From: Neoroseomonas eburnea
GTDB lineage: Bacteria; Pseudomonadota; Alphaproteobacteria; Acetobacterales; Acetobacteraceae
NCBI RefSeq assembly: GCF_018129005.1
Contig: NZ_JAAEDL010000008.1
Location: forward strand, 124,001 to 188,000
Direction of reading: 5' to 3'
Length of the DNA: 64,000 nucleotides
The notes beneath the pieces were generated by a model that was not told the DNA's origin, did no database searches, and saw only the letters and a list, made by a program, of their open reading frames with translations. Position numbers and translations under genes: made by a program. The stretch's first letter is position 1; each line of letters begins with the position of its first letter. Shown piece by piece: positions 26,735 to 34,095 of the stretch.

Positions 26735-27706
26735 CTATTCGACCTTGATGCCACGACGCCGGATGAAGGTGCCGATCGTGTCGCTGTCCGCTCGCGCGCG
26801 TTCCTGGATCGCGGCGGCGGAAGTGGAGACGGGCTCCAGCACGGCTTCGCGCAGGCGCTGCGTCACGGCGGGGCTGTCCACCACGGCGCGCACGGCGAGG
26901 TTGAGCCGCTCGACCACGGGCGCCGGCATGCCGGCGGGGCCGACGAAGGCATACCAGCCGGGCATGGTCACGTCGGCGAGGCCGGCCTCGCGCAGCGTCG
27001 GCACCTCCGGCAGCGCCGGGGAGCGTTCGCGCCCGAGCGTCGCCAGCGGCACCACGCCGCCGCTGCGGATCATCGGCAGCGTGCTGCCGAGCGGGTTCAC
27101 CATGGAATCCGTGTCGCCGGCGATGATGCTGGTGATCGCCGGGGCGGAGCCCGCGAAGGGGACATGAGTCAGGCGGATGCCGGCGCGCTCGGCGATCATC
27201 TCCATTGCCACATGCGTCGAATTGCCGATGCCGGCGCTGCCGAAGGTGACGCGCTCCGGCTCCGCGCGCGCGCGCTCGATGAACTGCGCCAATGTGGTGA
27301 TGCCGGTCCTGCGGCCGGCGACCATCACGAACGGGGTGTCGGCGATGGGCGCGATCCAGCTGAAGTCGCGCCAGGGATCGTAGGGCAGGTTGGGGTAGAG
27401 GTTCGGGTTGAAGCTGAAGATCGAGACGCCACCGAGCAGCACGGCGCTGCCATCGGGCCGCGACGCCTTCAGCGCGTTGATCGAGACGATGCCGTTCGCC
27501 CCGGGTCGGTTCTCGACGACCACCGGCCGGCCGAGTTCGCGCGACAGGGGTTCGATCAGCAGGCGGGCGAGGATGTCCGTCGCGCCGCCGGGCGGCTGCG
27601 GAATGATGACGCGCAGCGGCTGCGCGCTTTCCTGCGCGAGGGCTGGCGCGGCGGCGAGGGCGGTCAGCAGCGCGCCGGCACGGCGGCGCGTGATCTGCGA
27701 GGTCAT
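26735..27706 (-). CDS. Bug/TctC-family substrate-binding protein
   Basis: A 323-residue Bug protein with signal MTSQITRRRAGALLTALAAAPALAQ. Motifs are LRVIIPQPPGGATDILARLL, ENRPGANGIVSINALKASRPDG, VTFGSAGIGNSTHVAMEM and LTHVPFAGSAPAITSIIAGD. It resembles the Bug protein at 29421 more than the one at 25710 (shared NSTHxAMEMxA segment). Its ATG overlaps the GAF-protein stop by four bases, so it belongs to the M24-GAF-Bug-Bug transcription unit. Confidence 0.92.
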   Translation of the reverse strand: MTSQITRRRAGALLTALAAAPALAQESAQPLRVIIPQPPGGATDILARLLIEPLSRELGRPVVVENRPGANGIVSINALKASRPDGSAVLLGGVSIFSFNPNLYPNLPYDPWRDFSWIAPIADTPFVMVAGRRTGITTLAQFIERARAEPERVTFGSAGIGNSTHVAMEMIAERAGIRLTHVPFAGSAPAITSIIAGDTDSMVNPLGSTLPMIRSGGVVPLATLGRERSPALPEVPTLREAGLADVTMPGWYAFVGPAGMPAPVVERLNLAVRAVVDSPAVTQRLREAVLEPVSTSAAAIQERARADSDTIGTFIRRRGIKVE

Positions 27707-28194
27707 GCGGTTCTGCCTTCCAGGATGCGGAGGATGGGCGCCACGGCCAGCGCGGCGAAGACGGAGAGTACGGGAAGATGTGCCTCGGTGTAGTGCCCCG
27801 CGTCGTGCAGCAGGTTGATGGCGCCGAGCGTGCGGCCGTCCCAGTGCACGGGCACATTCACCGCGCCCTCGCAGCCGAGGGAGAGAATCAGCGGATGGTC
27901 GGGAAAGGCTCGAATGATGTCGGCCCGGTCCCGGCAGATGCGCGGCGCCCCCTGCTCGACGACGAGACGGTAGAATTCGGACTCCCGACGGATCGGCTTC
28001 TCGCCCGAGACGGGATAGGCATCCGGGCGGTTGCTGTAGAAGCGCCGGCTGACGTCCCGCGCCTCGTCCAGCACCAGCACGGTGAAGAGGCGATGCCCGA
28101 CGGCGCTCGCGAGCGCCGTATCGAGCGCCGCCAGCCCGGCCATGGGTTGGCCGGGTGCTGCAAGCGCGGCCGCGACGTGGCGCAACGCTTCCAT
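27703..28194 (-). CDS. Small stand-alone GAF-domain protein
   Basis: A 163-residue protein consisting of one GAF domain: MEALRHVAAALAAPGQPMAGLAALDTALASAVGHRLFTVLVLDE at the start, NVPVHWDGRTLGAINLLHDAGHYTEAHLPVLSVFAALAVAPI at the end. The length leaves no room for an output domain. It is wedged between the M24 gene (two-base gap) and a Bug gene (ATGA overlap). GAF domains bind small molecules; here a ligand-sensing or accessory role for the same compound is plausible but unproven. Confidence 0.8.
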   Translation of the reverse strand: MEALRHVAAALAAPGQPMAGLAALDTALASAVGHRLFTVLVLDEARDVSRRFYSNRPDAYPVSGEKPIRRESEFYRLVVEQGAPRICRDRADIIRAFPDHPLILSLGCEGAVNVPVHWDGRTLGAINLLHDAGHYTEAHLPVLSVFAALAVAPILRILEGRTA

Positions 28195-28196
28195 GG

Positions 28197-29387
28197 TCAC
28201 GCGATGGTCTGGGAGGCGAGGTCCTTCGGCGCGCGCGTCAGCACCTCGGGCTTTGCGCCGACCACCACGGTGTCGTCGTGGCGAAAGCCACCCAGACCCC
28301 ATTCATAGAGGCCGGGTTCGGCGGAGTAGACCTCGTTCTCGAGCAGCGGGCGCGTGTTGAAGGCCATGTCCTCAGGGAACTCGTGGCCGAGCGTACCCAT
28401 CCCGTGCCCGGTGCGGTGAAGGATGAGATCCGCGCAGCCGGCGCGCTCGATGACGGCCTGGGCGGCGGCATCGATGCCGCAGACGGGCCGCCCCGTGATC
28501 GCAGCCTCGCACGCCGCCTCGTTCGCCGCCCGCGCGGTTTCGAACAGGAATGCCTGGCGCTGTCCGGGCTTGCCGCAGAACCAGGTGCGCTCGTTCTCCA
28601 CCACGAGCCCGTTCACGCGCGGGATGACGATGTTGACGAGGCCGTCGCCCTTCTCGATGCGCTGGCCGGAGGAGCGGCCATCGCCATGCGGCGCGCAGCT
28701 CGCGGGGCCCGACAGCGTCCAGCAGCGCAGGATCTCGAGGTGCTCGCCGGGGAAGCGGCGGGCGGATTCCTCGGCCATGGCTGCGGCCATGGCCATGTCC
28801 ATCTCCTGCACCAACCGGCCGGGGCGGATCGCCTCGCGATAGCGGTCCTGCACCCAGTCGGTGAGCGCGGCGATCTCGCGGAGGAGCTGGATTTCCTCGG
28901 GGTGCTTCACCCAACGCAGGCTGCGGCAGGCGGCCGTGGCGCCCTCCAGCTTCAGGTGAGGCAGCAGCGACGCCGCGCGACCCAGCATGCCGCCGGGCGC
29001 ATCGGTGCCGATGCGCGCGCGGGCCAGGCCGGCGCGGCGCAGCCGGTCGGCCACCATTTCCGGCCATTGCGGCGCGAGCGGCACGCGGCGGGTCAGGCGC
29101 GGATGCTCGGCATAGAACTCCACATCCGTGACCCAGAGCTTCCCCGCCTCGATGCCGAAGCGCCAGTGATTGGTGGAGAGTTCGTTCAGGATAGCGAAGG
29201 GCGTGCCATTGCGCGGCACCACGCAGACGATCGGGCGTTCCCAGGTCTGCACGTCCGTCGCGAAGTTGGTCGCGAACTGGAAGAAGTCGGCCTGGGTGAA
29301 GGCGAGGGCGTCGTAGCCTTCGCGATCCATCACGGCATGCATGACGCCGAGGCGATAGTCGCGAACGGCAGTGCTGAGGACGGCCAT
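28197..29387 (-). CDS. M24 (pita-bread fold) family protein with non-canonical metal-site residues
   Basis: A 396-residue creatinase/aminopeptidase-P-fold protein with a creatinase-like N-domain (1-160) and an M24 C-domain. The five metal-ligand positions of Xaa-Pro peptidases (D, D, H, E, E) read Asn252, Glu264 (in GLVVENERTWF), His328 (GHGMG), Glu357 (AEPGLY) and Asp371 (FRHDDTVVV). The fold may therefore use a different metal chemistry or none, as in creatinase and some lyases of this fold. It is flanked by a Bug gene upstream and GAF and Bug genes downstream. Annotation as an Xaa-Pro aminopeptidase would be unsafe. Confidence 0.82.
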   Translation of the reverse strand: MAVLSTAVRDYRLGVMHAVMDREGYDALAFTQADFFQFATNFATDVQTWERPIVCVVPRNGTPFAILNELSTNHWRFGIEAGKLWVTDVEFYAEHPRLTRRVPLAPQWPEMVADRLRRAGLARARIGTDAPGGMLGRAASLLPHLKLEGATAACRSLRWVKHPEEIQLLREIAALTDWVQDRYREAIRPGRLVQEMDMAMAAAMAEESARRFPGEHLEILRCWTLSGPASCAPHGDGRSSGQRIEKGDGLVNIVIPRVNGLVVENERTWFCGKPGQRQAFLFETARAANEAACEAAITGRPVCGIDAAAQAVIERAGCADLILHRTGHGMGTLGHEFPEDMAFNTRPLLENEVYSAEPGLYEWGLGGFRHDDTVVVGAKPEVLTRAPKDLASQTIA

Positions 29388-29420
29388 GACGGCGTGCTCC
29401 TTGGTCGATGTTCGGGATGG

Positions 29421-30410
29421 TCAGCCGAGACGCAGGCCGCGGCGCTGGATGAAGCCACCCCAGACGGCGCTGTCGCGCTCGAAGCTCTCGCGGATCGTCG
29501 CGGGGCTGCCCTCGATCGGGTCGAGGTGGAGTTCACGCAGCCGCCGGCGGACCGCCGGATCCCGCAGCGCGGCCTGCAGCGCGGCGTTCACGCGCAGCGT
29601 CGCCTCCTCGGCCATGCCGGCGGGCCCCACGAGCGCGTACCAGCCCGGCATGGTCGGCGTCTCCACGCCCTCGGCGCGGAGCGTGGGCACATCGGGCAGG
29701 TCGGGCGCGCGTGCCTCCAGCAGGACGGCCAGCGGCACGACGGCACCGGCGCGGACATGCGGGATCAGGCTGCCCAGCACGCTGAGCATCGAATCCGTTT
29801 CGCCCGAGATCAGGCTGTTGAGCGGCGAGACCGAGCTGTAGGGCACATGGGTGAGCCGGATATTCGCCGCGTCGGCCACCATCTCCATCGCCAGGTGCGT
29901 CGAATTGCCGTTGCCGGCACTGGCGTAGGTCATCTCGCCCGGCCGCGCCCTTGCCCGCTCAAGGAACTGGGCGACGGAGGTGATGCCGATCTGCCGGCTC
30001 GCGACCAGCATGAAGGGCGTGTTCACGACGGGTGCGACGTAGGTGAAGTCGCGCGCCGGATCATAGGGCAGGTTCGGGTAGAGGAAGGGGTTGAAGGCGA
30101 ACATCGACACGCCGGCGAGCATCACCGCATGCCCATCCGGACGCTGCTGCTTCAGGTAGGCCGCGGCGATGTTGCCGTTGGCCCCGCCGCGGTTCTCGAC
30201 GACGACGGGTTGTCCGAGGTCGCGCGCCATGGGCTCGGCGAGCAGCCGCGCGATGATGTCGGTCAGGGTGCCGGCGGCGAGCGGGACGACCAGGCGGACT
30301 GGCTGGTGCGGAAAGCCTTGCCTGACCTGGGCGATGGCCGGACGGCTGCTGCTCGTGCCGACGGCCGCGACGGTGCCGGCAAGGAGCCGGCCCAACTCAC
30401 GCCTGTTCAT
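29421..30410 (-). CDS. Bug/TctC-family substrate-binding protein
   Basis: A 329-residue Bug protein, signal MNRRELGRLLAGTVAAVGTSSSRPAIAQ. Motifs are VRLVVPLAAGTLTDIIARLL, ENRGGANGNIAAAYLKQQRPDG and LTHVPYSSVSPLNSLISGE. ATG 30410 is chosen from the signal peptide; the frame extends to 30482 through the operator region. It is the first gene of a leftward unit with the M24, GAF and two more Bug genes, and it faces a divergent TetR gene that probably regulates it. Confidence 0.92.
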   Translation of the reverse strand: MNRRELGRLLAGTVAAVGTSSSRPAIAQVRQGFPHQPVRLVVPLAAGTLTDIIARLLAEPMARDLGQPVVVENRGGANGNIAAAYLKQQRPDGHAVMLAGVSMFAFNPFLYPNLPYDPARDFTYVAPVVNTPFMLVASRQIGITSVAQFLERARARPGEMTYASAGNGNSTHLAMEMVADAANIRLTHVPYSSVSPLNSLISGETDSMLSVLGSLIPHVRAGAVVPLAVLLEARAPDLPDVPTLRAEGVETPTMPGWYALVGPAGMAEEATLRVNAALQAALRDPAVRRRLRELHLDPIEGSPATIRESFERDSAVWGGFIQRRGLRLG

Positions 30411-30446
30411 GGTGCTGAGTCCTTCCGCCCTGTGTCTTTTAGATAA

Positions 30447-30464
30447 AAACAGGCTGGACTGTTT
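30447..30464. promoter_or_regulatory. Inverted repeat AAACAG-N6-CTGTTT, candidate TetR operator
   Basis: A perfect six-base inverted repeat with a six-base spacer in an AT-rich patch of the Bug/TetR divergent promoter region, about 37 bases upstream of the Bug start and 97 upstream of the TetR start. Size and position fit a TetR-family operator acting on both genes. Binding is inferred. Confidence 0.5.
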
Positions 30465-30560
30465 GGGATTTTGAGTCAACATCCAGCCGGCGCGAACCTA
30501 CCTAACCTCGGCCGGCGCATCGCAGCGCGCCGAGCCGCGACAACTGGAAGACGGCAGCGG

Positions 30561-31238
30561 ATGGACAGGACCCCGGCGAAGAACGCGCCCGACGCGCACC
30601 TCGCGGCGCAGGGGGAGCCCGCCACAGGCAAGCAGGCGCGTCGGTCGGCCGAGATGCGTCGGCGCCTCTGCCAGGCTGCTTTGGATGTGCTGTGCGAGGT
30701 CGGCTACGAATCCCTCACGACGTCCATGATCGCGGCGCGCGCCGGTGTCTCGCGCGGGGCGCAAACGCACCATTTCGCCACCAAGGCCGACATGCTGGTC
30801 GCCGCCTTCGAGCACCTGCTCCAGAACTGGGAGGAGGCGCGGCAGGAGGCCTTCGGCGGAACTGACCTGCGCGACGTTCCCTTCGAGGTCTACCTGCGCT
30901 TCGTATGGCGGGAGATCTTCAGCAAGCCGAGTTACATCGCTGCGCTGGAGCTGATGCTGGCCGCGCGTGTGGACAAGGAGCTCGGCGAAAGGCTGCGCCG
31001 GGCGCTCGATTCGCCGGCGAGCCAGCGAAATCTCCGATGGCACCAGATCCTCCGCTTTCCCGATGTCAGGAAGGAGGAGCAGTTCCAGCACATGACTCTC
31101 TGCCTGCTGCGCGGCATGGCGATCCACACCAGCTTCAATCGCAGCGACGATGTCAACGACGCCATTCTCGACGCGTGGATCGAACTTGCGAGCAAGGTCA
31201 TCGCGCTGGAACGGCCCGACGACACCACCGTTCGCTGA
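30561..31238 (+). CDS. TetR family transcriptional regulator
   Basis: A 225-residue TetR regulator. The HTH is at about residues 35-80 (ALDVLCEVGYESLTTSMIAARAGVSRGAQTHHFATKADML), with QTHHFATK replacing the usual LYxHFxxK. The C-terminal part (FEVYLRFVWREIFSKPSYIAALELMLAARVD) resembles the TetR_C domain of the AcrR/YbiH type. It is divergent from the Bug-M24-GAF operon, with an inverted repeat between, so it probably represses that operon and itself. Confidence 0.88.
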   Translation: MDRTPAKNAPDAHLAAQGEPATGKQARRSAEMRRRLCQAALDVLCEVGYESLTTSMIAARAGVSRGAQTHHFATKADMLVAAFEHLLQNWEEARQEAFGGTDLRDVPFEVYLRFVWREIFSKPSYIAALELMLAARVDKELGERLRRALDSPASQRNLRWHQILRFPDVRKEEQFQHMTLCLLRGMAIHTSFNRSDDVNDAILDAWIELASKVIALERPDDTTVR

Positions 31239-31359
31239 AGCCCCTCCGCCTGTTCGAGACTTGCCACGGTGCCAACGGTGGCGGATAGCGGCTGACGGCA
31301 TCTGATCGCCTGCCGCCATGTGCGCCACCCTCTGCCCCAATCGATGAACCGCCCGAGCT

Positions 31360-31795
31360 GCGGTGCAGTTCCACGGCGGTGCCGTCGAACACTGGTGCGG
31401 ACGGATTGCGGCACATCCCCTCGGGATCGTGGCCTGGGACGATGTGATGCGCGCTCGGCCCGATGGCGCGCAGGTGGTCGAGGTGCTCCAGCATGGCGCC
31501 GAGGTGAAAGGCGGTCGCATGGGGCCGGCCGGTCTCCACGCGCCCGTTCGAGTGCGTGACGTCGGAGGCGAGCACGACGCGACCGCGCACAGGGTTCACC
31601 CGGACGCACTGCAGCCCCATGGAATGTCGGCCGATCGCGCGCAGGGAGATGGCGGGCGTGAGGTGGGCATCGCCCGTGCAGAACCCGGCGCGGCCCGGAT
31701 AGATCATGCAGACGATGCCCGCCACGCCTTCCGCTTCGAAGGAATGGTGCAGCTTCCTCGTTCACCATAGCCCAGACGAAGTGGTCCACGGGCAT
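31360..31795 (-). pseudogene. Metallo-beta-lactamase-fold hydrolase (AHL-lactonase-like), internally deleted and frameshifted
   Basis: Two parts of one family are visible in different frames. The N-terminal part is MPVDHFVWAMVNEEA (from 31795). Then, after a frame change near 31735, comes the C-terminal part: GDAHLTPAISLRAIGRHSMGLQCVRV, GRVVLASDVTHSNGRVE, and HHIVPGHDPEGMCRNPSAPVF ending near 31363. The whole middle, including the HxHxDH metal motif, is missing. It abuts the truncated histidine kinase directly. It cannot be an active lactonase. Confidence 0.7.
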
Positions 31796-31796
31796 C

Positions 31797-32395
31797 GGGG
31801 CATCCGGCGCGGCCCACGCCGAGGCAGCTCCCGAGAAGCTCTGCCGAGGCTGCCATGATCTCGCGCGGCTCGATCAAGCCGTGCAGGCGTTCGCCCAGGT
31901 CGATCTGGAAGCGGAGCCGCCGCTCAGCAAGACGCCGGTCCTTGGTCTCGAGCAGCACGCACAGAACGCCACCGACGTCGCCCGTCTCGTCGCGGACCGG
32001 CAAGCAGGAGAAGGTCCACCAACCCGCATCGCCGCGGCCATCGCGCTCCATGACGATTGGCTGGTCTTCCAAGGAACTGCCTTTACCGGCGAGTGCAAGC
32101 GCCACGATGGGTCCGACGATGTCCCGGGACTCGGACCAGACGTCCTGAAGGGGCCGACCCAGGGCATTCGGCTTGCTCCCGAGGATCGGCAGATAGGCAT
32201 CGTTATGGAGGCTGATGAGCTCCGCACCCCCGGCCAGGTAACCCGGGAAGCCGGCGTTCCACATGATGCTCAGGGAGGTCGCAGGGATTGCGGCCAGGTT
32301 TCGGTCGGGCCCAGCGGCGATTTGGCCCAGTCATGCGCCTGCACCCGGGCGCCCATCTCACCGCCGCCCGTCAGAAACCGGGCGACACCGGCCAT
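31797..32395 (-). pseudogene. PAS/GAF sensor histidine kinase, frameshifted and truncated remnant
   Basis: The start MAGVARFLTGGGEMGARVQAHDWAKSPLGPTETWPQSL (from 32395) is the conserved opening of a family of PAS-containing kinases. The frame ends in TGA at 32270, but in the next frame the PAS domain continues (NAGFPGYLAGGAELISLHNDAYLPILG, WWTFSCLPVRDETGDVGGVLCVLLETKDRR, ERRLRFQIDLGERLHGL). A GAF domain just begins (PREIMAASAELLGSCLGVGRAG) and is cut at about 31797, where metallo-beta-lactamase sequence starts. Dimerisation and ATPase domains are absent. One indel near 32275-32285 explains the frameshift. Confidence 0.7.
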
Positions 32396-32779
32396 GGCTA
32401 CCCTCCTGCCCCAACGACAAAGCTTGACTGATTTTCCTGGACGCGGGTAGGCGCAAGTCACCCTTTGCCGCGGCTTTGGCGTGGTATTCGGTGGGCGGCA
32501 GACGGCCCGGACGTACCTGCGGCGGGGCGTGCCGGATGCCGAGGGACGGACTCCTGCGCACGGCGAGCGACCTTCGTCCTGGTGCCGCGGATGGACGACA
32601 AGGATCGCGTCTTCGCACGCTTCGAGGACGACAAGCCCGAAGCTTCTGAACGCGGTGAATGGCTCACCATCCCGCGTCGCACTGGCGCGACGGGTGGCTG
32701 AGGTCCTTCAGTTCAGCACTCTTGTGAGACCTGGCGACTGGGCAGCGACGGCACTGTCCTCCGCCCGACGGACCAGGAT
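32396..32779. other. Intergenic region in the decay zone
   Basis: These 384 bases lie upstream of the kinase relic and after the leftward DksA-like gene. Short open frames on both strands give no recognisable family. Codon bias looks weaker than in the surrounding genes, which fits degraded sequence. Confidence 0.4.
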
Positions 32780-33043
32780 CTACTTGAGCTGGCTGTCCTT
32801 GCTGCCGCGCCGGTTGATTCCGAAAGTCACCGGGCGTCGATCGCGCTCAGCCTGACACCGCACGCATGTTCGCACGCCGGGGATTGCCCGGCGCCGCGCT
32901 TCGGGGATCTCCTCGCCGCATTCGACGCAATGCGTCTGGCTCGCGCCACTTGGGATCGCCGCGCGTGCGCGAAGCACGCCGTCTGTCACCGTGTCCTCGA
33001 TCTGGGTTTGTACCGCCCCGTCAGGAGCCCACCCCGTTGCCAT
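32780..33043 (-). CDS. DksA/TraR C4-type zinc-finger protein (YbiI-like)
   Basis: An 87-residue protein with the YbiI-type layout: start MATGWAPDGAVQTQIEDTV, zinc ligands Cys39, Cys42, Cys60 and Cys63 (CVECGEEIPEARR...TCVRC), and the C-terminal NRRGSKDSQLK, which is highly conserved in this subfamily. It lacks the coiled coil needed to enter the RNA polymerase secondary channel as DksA does. The ATG at 33043 matches the family start. It appears intact although both flanks are degraded. Confidence 0.85.
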   Translation of the reverse strand: MATGWAPDGAVQTQIEDTVTDGVLRARAAIPSGASQTHCVECGEEIPEARRRAIPGVRTCVRCQAERDRRPVTFGINRRGSKDSQLK

Positions 33044-33329
33044 CGTCCGTCTCGAGGTTGCTTTCGCTCGGAAGACATATGGTCTTGCAGCGGCACCATT
33101 CAATCTCGATGGGGTCGTGTCCCGTCCATGCGTCTTCGAGCCGAGGGTCAGTGCCAACGAAGCCGATCGGGCCTCAAGGCATCCCGATACAAGCATTCCT
33201 CAGGCTGCGGCACCGCCGGGGATCGTCGATTTCCAGCTTAGACCGCTGCTGACAAGACCAACACCGTCCGGCCGATCCCCGAGGGCGGGGAATCTTGGTT
33301 TGGCCGGGGAGCATCCCCGTTTGCCGAAG

Positions 33330-33578
33330 ATGTGCTTCGAGAGTCTCATCTACGACGATCGATCAATGAACGCAGCCGATGCTGCTCTGGTGCCAGATCT
33401 TGCCAACAAGGTGATCGTCGCTGCTCGGGAGGTGCTGGTCGCCGCATGGACCGAGAGCCGTATCGACGCGGAACGCGTTCACCAGGCGCTCATTGACCTG
33501 CTTCAGGCGGTAGTGGACGCGGGTCAGCCTGACGGCACCAGCCTCGAGCATGGCGATTGCAGCCAGGGTGGACCCTGA
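33330..33578 (+). CDS. Hypothetical small protein, doubtful
   Basis: A possible 82-residue protein starting MCFESLIYDD (or at an internal Met, 33366). It is mostly helical and acidic and matches no family I know. Third-position GC is clearly lower than in neighbouring genes, and no ribosome site is evident. It may be a foreign small gene or a chance frame in the decay zone. The 286 bases to its left (33044-33329) contain only GC-rich inverted repeats (CCCCGAGGGCGGGG near 33279) and no gene. Confidence 0.25.
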   Translation: MCFESLIYDDRSMNAADAALVPDLANKVIVAAREVLVAAWTESRIDAERVHQALIDLLQAVVDAGQPDGTSLEHGDCSQGGP

Positions 33579-34095
33579 GAGGTTGCTGAACCTCAGGCCC
33601 TGATTGGCGCTGGAACGCGCCGGCAGGATCGACATCCCCGACCATCTGGGCGATCTCGCACGGGCGATCGAGCGCGCCTTGGTCGTCGTCCAATGGCGAA
33701 GGTCAGGGCGCCGAAGGCATCGCGCTGGGCACACCACCTGTTCGAACCGCTCGTAGATGGTCATCATCGGCCAGGCATTGCGTGTCGTCCGGAGCGTGCC
33801 GGAGGCCGCGACCCGGTAGCGCTCGAGGAGCGCGGCGGCCTGCGGTCGATCTGCGCTCATGCCCGCACTCCCGGTTGTCGGTTCTTCGCTCGCCCTCCTC
33901 ACCCGACACTGCGGATCGGCGATCAGCGCGATCCGGCAGCGCAGCTTGCATGCAATATCGAGATGGCGGACAGCGCGCAGCCTAGCACCGGACAAACCCG
34001 GCGCGGCACGGCTGCCGGAATAAATTGCGTCGCTGCCCGGCCAAGGCGGGGACAGGCTTTCCGGCTGCATGCGGCGAGCCGGTGCCCCAGCATGA
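33579..34095 (-). other. Degraded region with a possible PsiE-like N-terminal fragment
   Basis: In the leftward frame starting at ATG 33860, MSADRPQAAALL...RNAWPMMTIYERFEQVV looks like the start of a PsiE-family membrane protein, but the sequence then loses any transmembrane character and continues as unrelated frame down to 33363. I therefore read it as a relic at most. The rest of the 517 bases gives no recognisable gene. Confidence 0.3.

Noticed and set aside
33690-33860. PsiE-family membrane protein gene
   Set aside because: Only the opening (WPMMTIYERFEQVV) resembles the family; no transmembrane segments follow in any frame.
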